Assembly: GCA_022840285.1 (NCBI GenBank) | Contig: JALHIE010000041.1 | Location: forward strand, 4,027 to 46,395 | Reading direction: 5' to 3' | DNA length: 42,369 nucleotides | DNA from: Porphyromonadaceae bacterium | Lineage (GTDB): Bacteria > Bacteroidota > Bacteroidia > Bacteroidales > Dysgonomonadaceae | Part shown: piece after piece, positions 27,860 through 36,146 of the stretch | Position numbering within the stretch: the first letter of the stretch is position 1 | Layout: the number at the start of each line of letters is the position of its first letter | Notes under the pieces: model-generated | The model's input: only the letters and a program-made list of their open reading frames with translations | What the model was told of the DNA's origin: nothing | Database searches by the model: none | Position numbers and translations under genes: made by a program

Positions 27860-27885
27860 GGTAAAAATCATTTTTTCTAATTTTG
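27853..27885 (+). promoter_or_regulatory. Bacteroidota promoter for the NEW3-ABC operon
   Basis: TTTG at 27853-27856, then 21 bases, then TAATTTTG at 27878-27885, is a full TTTG-N19/21-TAnnTTTG match. The predicted start near 27892 means that the NEW3 gene begins at the internal ATG 28054 and not at upstream in-frame starts. Confidence 0.6.
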
Positions 27886-28053
27886 TGTCAGGGAAAACCT
27901 TATCCCTATACTGTGCCGGCCTCCACCGGAATGAAAAAAACAGGCTTTACCCGGATCTCGTTTCGTTGGGGTCGACCGGCATTTTTTATTATACATAACC
28001 ATTTTAAAAGTTTATTATTCGATTTTTGTAAAGCTATGAAAGGAGAATTATTT

Positions 28054-29202
28054 ATGTTGAATCGCACGCAGATTTTGACCCGAATTTTTCTGCCGTTCCT
28101 GCTGCTTATGCTGTCAGGATGTTTAACTCTCACCGCACAGAGTCTGCGGTTGTACACACCCTACCCGGAGATCATTGTCCCCCCGGGAGAAACGATCGAT
28201 TACACCATCGACCTGATCAACAACGGCGCATCCATTGCTACGGCCGAGGTTTTCGTCGAAGGAATTCCCGAAACCTGGTCGCACACACTCCGGTCGGGTG
28301 GATGGAGCGCCCGCCGCATCTCGGTATTGCCGAAAGAAAAGAAAACACTTAACCTCAAGGTGGAGCTGCCCTACGATATCGACAAGGGGAACTACACCTT
28401 TCGCGTGAATGCACGGAACCACAGCGTGCTGCCCATCACCATCGAAGTCTCCGAACAGGGGACAGTGAAGACCGAGTTCACCGCCGACCAGAGCAACATG
28501 CAGGGACATGCAACTTCTGATTTCAACTTCAGGACAAAGCTGGAGAATCAGACGGGCGAGAAACAACTCTACGCGCTCTCTTCCCATGCGCCGCGCGGTT
28601 GGACAGTGGTCTTCAAACCCAACTACCAGCAGGCGACGTCGGTTGAGATTGAACCGGGACAGAGCAAGGATATTTCTGTGGAAATCAAACCTCCCTATAA
28701 TGTGAAAGCAGGGAAATACACCATTCCTGTTATGGCGTCCACCGGCTCCTCTTCAGCACAGCTGGAACTGGAAGCAGATATTTCAGGTACATACGGTGTT
28801 GAGCTGACCACCCCCGAGGGACGCCTCAGTGAGAAGATCACCGCAGGCAGGCGAAAGAAACTCGACCTGGTGGTACGCAATAGCGGTTCCACTGATCTGA
28901 ACAGTGTACGTCTGAGCGCTAACAAACCCCGGGGTTGGGAAGTGACTTTCTCTCCGGACACCGTTCCTTTTATTGCTGCAGGAGAGAGTGCCCAGGTGAA
29001 AGCAGAAGTGAGAGCCTACGGAAAGGCCATTCCGGGCGATTACGTGGTTAGCCTTACTGCGCAGACCCCCGAAATAAATGCTGACGCTTCGTTCCGCATG
29101 TCGGTCAGGACACCCCTGCTCTGGGGCTGGTTGGGTATATTAATCATCCTGGGTGCGGTAGGAACAGTGTATTGGTTGTTCAGCAAATACGGGAGGAGGT
29201 AA
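28054..29202 (+). CDS. NEW3-domain exported membrane-anchored protein
   Basis: ATG 28054 is chosen because AAGGAG sits about 10 bases upstream and the promoter lies at 27853-27885; starts before 28036 fall too close to or inside that promoter. The 382-residue product has an N-terminal signal/TM stretch (LTRIFLPFLLLMLSGC), then repeated immunoglobulin-like NEW3 (NPCBM-associated) modules with phrases such as IVPPGETIDYTIDLINNGA, VEIEPGQSKDISVEIKPPYNVKAGKY and IAAGESAQVKAEVRAYGKAIPGDY. A C-terminal TM helix (LLWGWLGILIILGAVGTVYWLF) ends at a basic tail. It would hang in the periplasm. It is immediately upstream of an ABC ATPase and an ABC-2-type permease, so it is probably an accessory subunit of that transporter. 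Confidence 0.8.
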   Translation: MLNRTQILTRIFLPFLLLMLSGCLTLTAQSLRLYTPYPEIIVPPGETIDYTIDLINNGASIATAEVFVEGIPETWSHTLRSGGWSARRISVLPKEKKTLNLKVELPYDIDKGNYTFRVNARNHSVLPITIEVSEQGTVKTEFTADQSNMQGHATSDFNFRTKLENQTGEKQLYALSSHAPRGWTVVFKPNYQQATSVEIEPGQSKDISVEIKPPYNVKAGKYTIPVMASTGSSSAQLELEADISGTYGVELTTPEGRLSEKITAGRRKKLDLVVRNSGSTDLNSVRLSANKPRGWEVTFSPDTVPFIAAGESAQVKAEVRAYGKAIPGDYVVSLTAQTPEINADASFRMSVRTPLLWGWLGILIILGAVGTVYWLFSKYGRR

Positions 29203-29205
29203 GGT

Positions 29206-29997
29206 ATGCAGTCATCAACCATAGAAATCTCCAACCTCACACGGAAGTACGGCAATTTCACGGCAGTGGATAATCTCACCCTCTCGATTGATAAGGGCGA
29301 GATTTTCGGTCTGCTGGGCCCCAACGGTGCAGGCAAATCAACCACCATCCTGATGATGATGGGGCTGACCGAGCCGACTTCCGGCAGTGTACGGGTTTGT
29401 GGGCTGAACCCGGTACGACAGCCTATCGAGGTGAAGAAACGGGTGGGTTATCTGCCCGAAGATGTGGGGTTCTATGACGACCTCACCGGACCGGAGAACT
29501 TAATCTACACCGCCCGCTTGAACGGTATTTCTGAAAGGGAAGCGGAGGAAAGAGCACACAGGCTCTTGCAACGCGTGGGACTGGGAGAGGAGATTGAAAA
29601 AAAGGCCGGTAAATACTCCCGCGGCATGCGTCAGCGCCTGGGCCTTGCCGATGTGTTAATAAAGAATCCCGAGGTGATCATACTTGATGAGCCCACCCTG
29701 GGCATCGATCCCTCGGGAATCAGGGATTTCCTTGGATTGATTGTTTCCCTGAGCCGGGAGGAGGGCATTACGGTACTCTTCTCGTCGCACCACCTGCATC
29801 AGGTGCAACAGGTGTGCGACCGTGTAGGCATCTTTGTAAAAGGACGCCTGCTGGCGCAGGGCGATATCGCTTCGCTGGCCCGTCAGCTCTTCGCCGATAG
29901 TGAAGATGAGGGGGACCGGGTGTATGGGCTGGAAGATATTTATTACCGTTATTTTGAAGGAGGAAACAAGAATGAAAATAACAGCTATTCAGCATAA
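29206..29997 (+). CDS. ABC transporter ATP-binding protein
   Basis: The 263-residue ATPase has Walker A GPNGAGKST (38-46), ABC signature YSRGMRQRLGLA (137-148), Walker B VIILDEP (157-163) and switch His in SSHH (195/196). It is of the ABC-2 exporter type found with CcmA/DrrA-like or gliding-related GldA proteins. The start follows the NEW3 stop by 3 bases. Its end overlaps the permease start by 26 bases, so the three genes are translationally coupled. The transported substrate is unknown. Confidence 0.92.
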   Translation: MQSSTIEISNLTRKYGNFTAVDNLTLSIDKGEIFGLLGPNGAGKSTTILMMMGLTEPTSGSVRVCGLNPVRQPIEVKKRVGYLPEDVGFYDDLTGPENLIYTARLNGISEREAEERAHRLLQRVGLGEEIEKKAGKYSRGMRQRLGLADVLIKNPEVIILDEPTLGIDPSGIRDFLGLIVSLSREEGITVLFSSHHLHQVQQVCDRVGIFVKGRLLAQGDIASLARQLFADSEDEGDRVYGLEDIYYRYFEGGNKNENNSYSA

Positions 29998-31015
29998 CTT
30001 TTTTACCGGTGTGTATTGGGAGGAGCTGCGTGATCGGTTCAGCTCTTACCGGAGTTCGGGAGCAGCTCCAGGTGTGTTTCGTACGATGGTGCTCAAGGAG
30101 GTGGGTGATCATATCCGCAGCTGGAGAGTGGTCATCCTTATGGGGCTTATCCTGCTCACCTGTATCGGTTCGCTTTATACCTCCCTTACAGCGATGAGCG
30201 ATGCCGGAAGCTCAGGCAACAGTGACGATGCTTTCTTTTTCCTGCATCTCTTCACCCTGTCGGACGGCAGCTTGCCCCCCTTTTTCGTTTTCATCGGCTT
30301 TCTGGGACCACTCCTGGGCATCAGCCTCGGCTTCGATGCTGTCAACTCGGAGCAGAACAGGGGTACATTGAGCCGTCTGCTGGCACAACCCATCCCACGT
30401 GACTATGTGATTAACACCAAGTTTGTTGCTGCACTGCTGGTGATCTCCCTGCTTTTCTTCGTGCTGAGCTTTGCAATGCTGGGTGCCGGACTGGTGGCAC
30501 TGGGCATCCCCCCCACACCGGCCGAGTTCATGCGGATCCTCTCTTTCACGATGTTGAGCATCGTCTACGTGGCGTTGTGGCTTAATCTGTCGGTCTACTT
30601 CTCCGTCCGGTTCCGTCAGCCTGCCACTTCGGCACTGGCCGGTATCGCGGTCTGGCTCTTCTTCACGGTGTTTTACCCACTAATAGCCAACCTGTTGATT
30701 AAGGCGGCAACGCCGCCATCCTACGCAACGGGCCGGTCGATCTACCTGTTCGAGCGGTTTCGCTTTCTGTTGATGCAGGCAATGCCCAACGAACTTTACA
30801 GTCAGGCCACCTCCACGTTGCTGATGCCTTCTGTACGCAGCCTGGGACCGCTCACCATGGAGCAGATGGAGGGCGCCATCCCCGGTCCCCTGCCACTGGG
30901 GCAGAGCCTGCTGCTGGTATGGCCACAGCTCACCGGCCTGATTGCCCTCACCCTTTTCTGTTTTATCCTCTCCTATCTAGCTTTTATGCGACGGGAGGTC
31001 AGGTCGAGAGGGTGA
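29972..31015 (+). CDS. ABC-2 type transporter permease
   Basis: ATG 29972 is preceded by AAGGAGG at 29957-29963, better than the starts further upstream, and gives 347 residues. A cytoplasmic N-terminal segment (RDRFSSYRSSG, VFRTMVLKEVGDHI) leads into about six TM helices, including VVILMGLILLTCIGSLY, FFVFIGFLGPLLGISLGF, FVAALLVISLLFFVLSFAM, an LSFTMLSIVYVALWLNL helix, ALAGIAVWLFFTVFYPLIA and a final LTGLIALTLFCFILSYLAF. FDAVNSEQNRGTLSRLLAQPIPR is the ABC-2 family's conserved cytoplasmic loop. It pairs with the ATPase upstream. Confidence 0.88.
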   Translation: MKITAIQHNFFTGVYWEELRDRFSSYRSSGAAPGVFRTMVLKEVGDHIRSWRVVILMGLILLTCIGSLYTSLTAMSDAGSSGNSDDAFFFLHLFTLSDGSLPPFFVFIGFLGPLLGISLGFDAVNSEQNRGTLSRLLAQPIPRDYVINTKFVAALLVISLLFFVLSFAMLGAGLVALGIPPTPAEFMRILSFTMLSIVYVALWLNLSVYFSVRFRQPATSALAGIAVWLFFTVFYPLIANLLIKAATPPSYATGRSIYLFERFRFLLMQAMPNELYSQATSTLLMPSVRSLGPLTMEQMEGAIPGPLPLGQSLLLVWPQLTGLIALTLFCFILSYLAFMRREVRSRG

Positions 31016-31083
31016 CTTTGCCGGGTCGCTTCCATTCTCCGGACACACTTCTTTAGTTGATTGTTTACTTAAAAAAATGACGA

Positions 31084-31638
31084 CTATCTCAAATCCGATA
31101 TTGGTTTTAAAATTGAAGTTGGTACAGGGCTTCCGGGGAATGGATAGCTACCGCCATCCGGCCTTTTAAATGTTGGCGGATAATTCTCAACGATAGTTTT
31201 TGATTCGATATATCCGATTGGGTACCAGTAGGTGAGCTGCTTTCGGATAAAAAAGCCGAAAACAACGATGTCATATTTTGCGAGAAGCGAGAACTGATTT
31301 TTATTGATCAGCCTGCGACCATATAAATCATCATCGCCAATGGTTCGATTCAGGATTTTAGTAGCGTATTTGTAAGGGACCGTTTCTGTTTTTAAATCGA
31401 TGCGCTTATGATTCACAATAAAATCAAAATCATCAATGGTGTAATAGTTCTCACGAATGTTTTTCCTCCAATCAATTCCCAGCGCAACACAGCAGGCAAA
31501 TTCACCCAAAAAGCCCAGTTCATCTCTCTCCTGATAGCTGAGGTGATCTACTTCAAAATGATGTTTGATGAATGCATCTCTTTTTTGCGATTCAATTTTT
31601 GCTTGAGTCCGCATCTCATCCGTAATCGCTATTTTCAT
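31084..31638 (-). CDS. PD-(D/E)XK restriction endonuclease-like protein
   Basis: The 184-residue protein has the nuclease pattern Glu46 (LGEFA), Asp72 (FDF) and Asp81-Leu-Lys83 in KRIDLKTETVPY, i.e. a PD-(D/E)XK active site with D-8-DxK spacing. It carries no other domain. Its start overlaps the methyltransferase end by 23 bases on the same strand, so the two are translationally coupled as a restriction-modification pair. It is probably the cutting enzyme for the site protected by that methyltransferase. Family assignment beyond the fold was not possible; low similarity to named endonucleases is expected. Confidence 0.7.
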   Translation of the reverse strand: MKIAITDEMRTQAKIESQKRDAFIKHHFEVDHLSYQERDELGFLGEFACCVALGIDWRKNIRENYYTIDDFDFIVNHKRIDLKTETVPYKYATKILNRTIGDDDLYGRRLINKNQFSLLAKYDIVVFGFFIRKQLTYWYPIGYIESKTIVENYPPTFKRPDGGSYPFPGSPVPTSILKPISDLR

Positions 31639-34144
31639 TTTTCAATTCTTTTAAAAGTCCAAAGAAAAAAACGGAATTATTGTCAATGTTTAGTGAACGC
31701 GTACCGTAATTTCGGGCAACCCGGTAAAACGCTTCGAACTCTTTCGAGCCGTAATAATCCAGGTCCTCTTTGGTAGGCAACCTGCTGCCGTTTTTCAGTG
31801 TAAGTAAGGCAACCGAACCATCGGCGATGGTGTTTCTTGGGAGGAAGCTGGCCCTTGGGTAATAAGTCAAATTCGGGACCATAACCACATCTTCACGATT
31901 GAGGTATTTGGTGACCGCCAAATTTCCGGTCTCATCGATATAACAGTCGTAGTTTTTTAGCTTGATCACCTCGTTGTTGCCAATGTTTCGGGATTTCAAA
32001 ACCCTGACTTTACCTTTCTCCTTTGTAATTTTATTGGTGACCTGCCTGTCTCGGAAGCATTGGAAAACGTTGAAATGGAGCTTTTCCGAAATCTGATCGA
32101 ACAGCTCGTTTCGATAAATCAACCAGTAAGGAAACTTATCTGAGAAAAGATACTCTTTTTTCTTTTCCACGACGGTGCCTGTGATGTAGCTTTCAATGAT
32201 TATATTCTCTGATTTGGTTTTACATGCGGTTTCCAACAAAAAGCTAATTGTTTCAATCTTCACCCCTTTAAAGCCTTTCTCTCCGTAATCGCATATCTTG
32301 ATCAGGTTCTGTCCGTTCAACAGATTTCTTGTAATGTCAAATTCCGGTGAATTGATCAGGCTTTTGGGAACAATAAAGGATACAAACCTGCCCAATGAAA
32401 TAGCTTTTTCGATGAAGAAAGAGAACAGGTTGTTGGATTCTTTATTGATGGCCGCGGATTTGTAACGAGTGAGTAATTTTTTGTTGTTCGTCAGTTTTCT
32501 GTAGGGAGGATTCCCTACGACGATGTCATACTTCTCAACAAAATTGTGTGTTAAGAAATCAGCATTGATCAGGTTGAATGTAAACTTCCTAGGCGGTTTC
32601 AACTTTTCCAGGATGGCTTTTAGCACAATCAATGAATGGTTATCGATATCGATCAGGTCAAAAATGACCTCGTCTTTATCTTCAAACTTCGCAATAAGCA
32701 AAGGTAAAAAATTGCCGATACCGACTGATGGTTCTAAAATCCTGATTCTCTTTTTCTCTTTCAATTCAGGGAGGTTTTTTACCACTGTAAATGCAATATC
32801 TTTGCGTGTAAGGTAGGCTGAGTTTTCCTGGCGGCTGGCGTTCGCATATTCCGCAATTTGCAGCAGGTTCTCTAATCCGGTCTTTGTGAAATGGGCATTT
32901 ATGAATGTAATCAGGTTTTCTGTTTTGCCTAGATCTTCTTTTTCGATGATGTTGTTTATTTCGGCCGTTGTCAGGCATTTCTGATTTACTGCGCTTTTTA
33001 TTTTACCGGCAATACTGCTAAAAACACCTGTAGGTACCGCCTCGCCAATGCATTGGCGAATGTTTAACTCTTCCCTCTTTAAGAAGTCCCTCTTCTCCTG
33101 CAGCGTTAACTTGTTTAACTCTTCCGTTGGCAGCTGACTCCATTTAAAGGTTTCAGGTATACTCATCATCAACATCAGTTCCCGGATACTGAATACCCTG
33201 TTTTCGGATGGATGTACGGTATTCTGACTTGCAAGGATGTCATTTCGGGTGTGAACACAGGGTCCCTCTCTATCCCAGTGCCAACGAGCATACTTGTCCC
33301 CGTTTTTACTTTGGTTGTATACGATCTTCCCGTTTTTTATCTGGTGTGGTATTCTCTCTCTCTCTTTGTTTTGAAATGCCGATTCTCCCTCTTTCAGATT
33401 TTCAATCCAAAGAAGCATCTTTTTATCAAATTCGCGGTAAGAATGTAAAATATCGCTTTCGGATATTTTACCCATCTCGTTCAGTTCATCTAATCCCACG
33501 AAGAGCTGACGCAGTGTTTTCGGTTTCTTCTTCTCAGGAAAGAGATCATACGGCGTGATGTGTTGCAAATCCTTGCGGACGCCAATAATCAACGTCCTGG
33601 TACGGCTTGAGTGGGATCCGTAATCTTTGAAGTTGACAATCCTATAGAGAATATTGTAATGTCCACCCAAGTTAAGCTCAATTGCTTTTTCTATCGGTTT
33701 TTCTTTCCCGTCGATGTCGGTACAGGCTGTTTTGAGAAACGCCCGTACATTCTCAAAGACGAAAAATTTCGGATTCAACTCCCGGGTAATCTTGATTGAT
33801 TCAACCACCAATGAGTTTCTTGGCAGCTCCTGATTCTTTTTGTGATTTGCTACCGACATTCCCTGACAGGGAGGTGTTGCCACAATCACATCAGGTTCAG
33901 ATATGCGATAATTCTCTTTCCACTTTTTTAACTCCCCATACAATTTATCTTTCACTTCTTGTGTGGTGATGTCACCCTCCAAATATCCCGTTTCATATCT
34001 ACACGTTTGGTTATGTTGTTGGATCCTCAGCCGTTTTGTCAATATCTCGTTTGTTGCGATGCAGTCGAAACCGTTTTCTTTAAAGCCGTGGCAACCAATT
34101 CCAGCGCTACTGAACAAGCTTATATAGGTCAATGGTGTTTTCAT
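31616..34144 (-). CDS. Fused DNA methyltransferase: C5-cytosine domain plus N6-adenine domain
   Basis: From ATG 34144 the product has 842 residues; ATG 34177 is an alternative but overlaps the upstream gene. The N-terminal half is a C5-cytosine methyltransferase: motif I SLFSSAGIGCHG (9-20), motif IV PPCQG with the catalytic Cys 93, motif VI ENV (131-133), motif VIII SRTR (180-183) and motif X IGEAVPTGVFSSIAGKI (366-382). The C-terminal half is a separate N6-adenine (gamma-type) enzyme: LEPSVGIGNF (470-479) and NPPY (545-548), then a target-recognition-like region. Bases in both strands of an asymmetric site are likely modified. It is operon-linked to an endonuclease and an HTH regulator. It is A+T richer than its flanks, hinting at transfer. 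Confidence 0.9.
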   Translation of the reverse strand: MKTPLTYISLFSSAGIGCHGFKENGFDCIATNEILTKRLRIQQHNQTCRYETGYLEGDITTQEVKDKLYGELKKWKENYRISEPDVIVATPPCQGMSVANHKKNQELPRNSLVVESIKITRELNPKFFVFENVRAFLKTACTDIDGKEKPIEKAIELNLGGHYNILYRIVNFKDYGSHSSRTRTLIIGVRKDLQHITPYDLFPEKKKPKTLRQLFVGLDELNEMGKISESDILHSYREFDKKMLLWIENLKEGESAFQNKERERIPHQIKNGKIVYNQSKNGDKYARWHWDREGPCVHTRNDILASQNTVHPSENRVFSIRELMLMMSIPETFKWSQLPTEELNKLTLQEKRDFLKREELNIRQCIGEAVPTGVFSSIAGKIKSAVNQKCLTTAEINNIIEKEDLGKTENLITFINAHFTKTGLENLLQIAEYANASRQENSAYLTRKDIAFTVVKNLPELKEKKRIRILEPSVGIGNFLPLLIAKFEDKDEVIFDLIDIDNHSLIVLKAILEKLKPPRKFTFNLINADFLTHNFVEKYDIVVGNPPYRKLTNNKKLLTRYKSAAINKESNNLFSFFIEKAISLGRFVSFIVPKSLINSPEFDITRNLLNGQNLIKICDYGEKGFKGVKIETISFLLETACKTKSENIIIESYITGTVVEKKKEYLFSDKFPYWLIYRNELFDQISEKLHFNVFQCFRDRQVTNKITKEKGKVRVLKSRNIGNNEVIKLKNYDCYIDETGNLAVTKYLNREDVVMVPNLTYYPRASFLPRNTIADGSVALLTLKNGSRLPTKEDLDYYGSKEFEAFYRVARNYGTRSLNIDNNSVFFFGLLKELKNENSDYG

Positions 34145-34148
34145 TGTT

Positions 34149-34472
34149 TCAAAATTCAATTTCGGCTTGTTTAACATTTCTGTCTCTCAGGTAATTTGTT
34201 TTTTTTTCTGCCACGATCAGTGTTTCCGGCAGACAGTTGAATTTATACATTTTTTTTGCGAATTGATCGCTGAAATATTCTGTTTTCAGTTTGTTCAGGT
34301 CAAGATCAAAAACAATCGCTAACTTCTCCAGCCGTTTCTCATCAAACTCCCTTTTACCGTTTTCAATTTTACTCAGGTTGGCAGAGTCAAGTTTGAGAAG
34401 AGCGGCCAGCTCAGTTAAAGTTAGCCCTTTACCCGTTCTGAGTTCTCTGATGTATTCTCCAAAAGTTGTCAT
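34149..34472 (-). CDS. XRE-family HTH regulator, restriction-modification control protein
   Basis: This 107-residue protein has an N-terminal helix-turn-helix (TLTELAALLKLDSANLSKIENGKREF, about 18-43) and a basic C-terminal tail. Its place as first gene of the leftward operon, directly before the methyltransferase, matches controller (C) proteins that time nuclease expression after entry into a new host. An inverted repeat overlapping the -7 box (34494-34510) is a likely binding site. The stop and the methyltransferase start are within a few bases of each other. Confidence 0.8.
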   Translation of the reverse strand: MTTFGEYIRELRTGKGLTLTELAALLKLDSANLSKIENGKREFDEKRLEKLAIVFDLDLNKLKTEYFSDQFAKKMYKFNCLPETLIVAEKKTNYLRDRNVKQAEIEF

Positions 34473-34493
34473 TGTGGACTTGTATTATTATGC

Positions 34494-34510
34494 TTGTCAT
34501 TCATTGACAA
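34494..34510. promoter_or_regulatory. TTGTCA-N5-TGACAA inverted repeat, operator of the RM regulator
   Basis: This is a perfect 6+6 inverted repeat. Its right arm overlaps the -7 element (34508-34515) of the leftward RM promoter, a classic repressor position. Autocontrol by the XRE protein is the most direct interpretation. Confidence 0.6.
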
Positions 34511-34538
34511 AGGTAGAAAACAATTCGATGTCCCGCAA
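34508..34538 (-). promoter_or_regulatory. Bacteroidota promoter of the restriction-modification operon
   Basis: On the minus strand TACCTTTG (34515 down to 34508) matches TAnnTTTG exactly, with TTG at 34538-34536, 20 bases upstream. It drives the XRE-methyltransferase-nuclease operon, whose first start is at 34472. Confidence 0.6.
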
Positions 34539-34727
34539 TTTTATTTTTGTTCTTGTTCTCTGGAAATAGTTGGTTCATAAATTGACTCAAAGAGCGCTTC
34601 CTACGCTGCTTGACAAGAGAAAGCAGGTACGTAAGATGCTTCTATTCACGAACAAATTATCCCCCTGTGTGTTAAATTGCTAAATGCTGACCGACAAGGG
34701 TGTACAGCTCTTAATAAAACATATTGT

Positions 34728-35027
34728 ATGAAAATCATTTTATCGGTTTCTATCTTGTTTCTTTCATTTGTAGTTTCTGCTTTTCCCTCTTCAAATAATA
34801 TTTTGCAGGATAAACGGAGAGAAGCGAATCCTGCCTACGATGCTGCACTGGCGAAGAAGCTGGGGGCTGATGACTACGGCATGAAAAACTTTGTGTTGGT
34901 AATCTTGAAGACAGGACCAAACTCGACTGGTGACAAGGTATTTATTGCAGAGTGCTTTCGTGGCCACATGAACAACATCAACCGCCTGGAGAAAGAGGCC
35001 AGCAAAATATGGAAAGAACAACCCTGA
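34728..35027 (+). CDS. YciI-like exported protein with an apparent internal deletion
   Basis: ATG 34728 gives 99 residues with a signal peptide (ILSVSILFLSFVVSAF). The mature part YDAALAKKLGADDYGMKNFVLVILKTGPN and FRGHMNNINRLEKE is the N-terminal half of a YCII-related protein. The sequence then goes directly to ASKIWKEQP and stops. Full-length relatives have a further ~50-70 residues with a GPF block and a short C-terminal helix that can end in a KIWK-like phrase, so the gene looks internally shortened in frame. The assignment rests on pattern memory. Probably non-functional. Confidence 0.6.
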   Translation: MKIILSVSILFLSFVVSAFPSSNNILQDKRREANPAYDAALAKKLGADDYGMKNFVLVILKTGPNSTGDKVFIAECFRGHMNNINRLEKEASKIWKEQP

Positions 35028-35091
35028 ACTATCCATACACAATAGGAGAACTGACAACAAGACAACGCTGCGAACAATAACAACGCGTTAC

Positions 35092-35301
35092 ATGGAAAAA
35101 GGAACTGATTACAGTGAAAAGTGGAAGGAGGAGCCGGCGCTGCTCCGGTCGGTGATCGACAAGAAAGGGCCCGATGTGGCTGTCAAGTGGGGGATTGAGG
35201 CTTATATCTTCAACGGACGGAACTACTTTTGCTTGAATGGAAATAAAATCTGCCAGGCAGTTCAAACATCAATCATGGGTAATGACACTGGTATTTTTTG
35301 A
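35092..35301 (+). pseudogene. Truncated YdeI/DUF1801-like fragment
   Basis: The 69 residues begin like small DUF1801/YdeI-type proteins (EKWKEEPALLRSVIDKKGPD and VKWGIEAYIFNGRNY). They then diverge into QAVQTSIMGNDTGIF and stop at about half the family's ~120-residue length. Downstream frames do not resume the expected FKNYxxLWFFNG-type sequence before the next gene. It is read as the 5' remnant of a decayed gene. It sits next to other damaged genes at 34728, 35842 and 36867. Confidence 0.5.
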
Positions 35302-35315
35302 AGGAATTAAGTGAT

Positions 35316-35852
35316 ATGATAATAGAGGTAGATTCAGAAATAGAATTAAAACAATTGGAACAATCGGATGCGAAGGATATTTTTGAAACGATTGATCTTC
35401 AAAGGGACTACCTGGGGAGATGGTTGCCGTTCGTCGCTTCGACCAAAGACATATCGGATACGGAAAAATTTGTTGACTCAGTAGTAAAAGCCCCTGAGGA
35501 CAGGTTCGAGTATGTCTTTACCATCCGGAAAAGGGATCGGTTCATTGGCTTGATCGGCTTTAAAGACACCGACAAACAAAATGATAAGACAGAAATCGGA
35601 TATTGGCTTTCCGACAAATACCGGAAACAGGGAATTGTCACAAAATCGGTCGACAAGCTTTGTGATTTTGCCTTCAATAAACTGGGATTAAACAGGATTC
35701 AGATAAAATGCGCGGTTGAGAACAGATCGAGCATCAATATACCGAAGAGGCTGGGATTCAGGTTTGAAGGAGTTGAACGACAGGGAGAACGGCTTTCCAG
35801 CGGTTTTTATACTGACCTGGAAATTTACAGTAAATTGAAACATGAAAAATAA
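35316..35852 (+). CDS. GNAT-family acetyltransferase, RimL/RimJ-like
   Basis: ATG 35316 gives 178 residues; the frame also contains a TTG six codons earlier that overlaps the previous fragment. Full GNAT architecture is present: N-terminal strand MIIEVDSEIELKQLEQSDAKDIFETID, central DRFIGLIGFKD, the acetyl-CoA loop around YRKQGIVTKSVDKLCDFAF and the terminal phrase NRSSINIPKRLGFRFEGVERQGE. These fit ribosomal-protein-serine/alanine N-acetyltransferase relatives, so it probably N-acetylates a protein or small amine. It is intact and its end overlaps the DUF2200 start by 11 bases. Confidence 0.85.
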   Translation: MIIEVDSEIELKQLEQSDAKDIFETIDLQRDYLGRWLPFVASTKDISDTEKFVDSVVKAPEDRFEYVFTIRKRDRFIGLIGFKDTDKQNDKTEIGYWLSDKYRKQGIVTKSVDKLCDFAFNKLGLNRIQIKCAVENRSSINIPKRLGFRFEGVERQGERLSSGFYTDLEIYSKLKHEK

Positions 35853-36036
35853 AGAAAGAATATACAAATTATCATTTACGGGCGTATATCCCTATTACGT
35901 CGAGAAAGCGGAAAAGAAAGGCCGCAGCAGGGAAGAAGTGAATGAGATCATATGCTGGCTGACAGGATACAGTGAAAACGACCTGCAAACCATATTGGCA
36001 AAAGGAAAGGCCATGGAGAAGATCCTAAGAAAATGA
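35842..36036 (+). CDS. DUF2200 protein with an in-frame internal deletion
   Basis: The N-terminal ~49 residues (KERIYKLSFTGVYPYYVEKAEKKGRSREEVNEIICWLTGYSENDLQ) match DUF2200. The last 13 (LAKGKAMEKILRK) match the family's C-terminus. Proteins of this family are about 115 residues, and this one has 64. The missing stretch of about 50 residues lies between DLQ and LAKGK without frame loss, consistent with a single deletion. Function of the family is unknown. Confidence 0.75.
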   Translation: MKNKERIYKLSFTGVYPYYVEKAEKKGRSREEVNEIICWLTGYSENDLQTILAKGKAMEKILRK

Positions 36037-36146
36037 GCCGGAGAATTTGTTGTTTTTGGCATCACGAATATTGCACCTGTTCAGTTGACTTATTCGGGCT
36101 AATCGGCCTGAGTGGAAATTGAGGTGTTTTTTAATTAAAAACGGGT

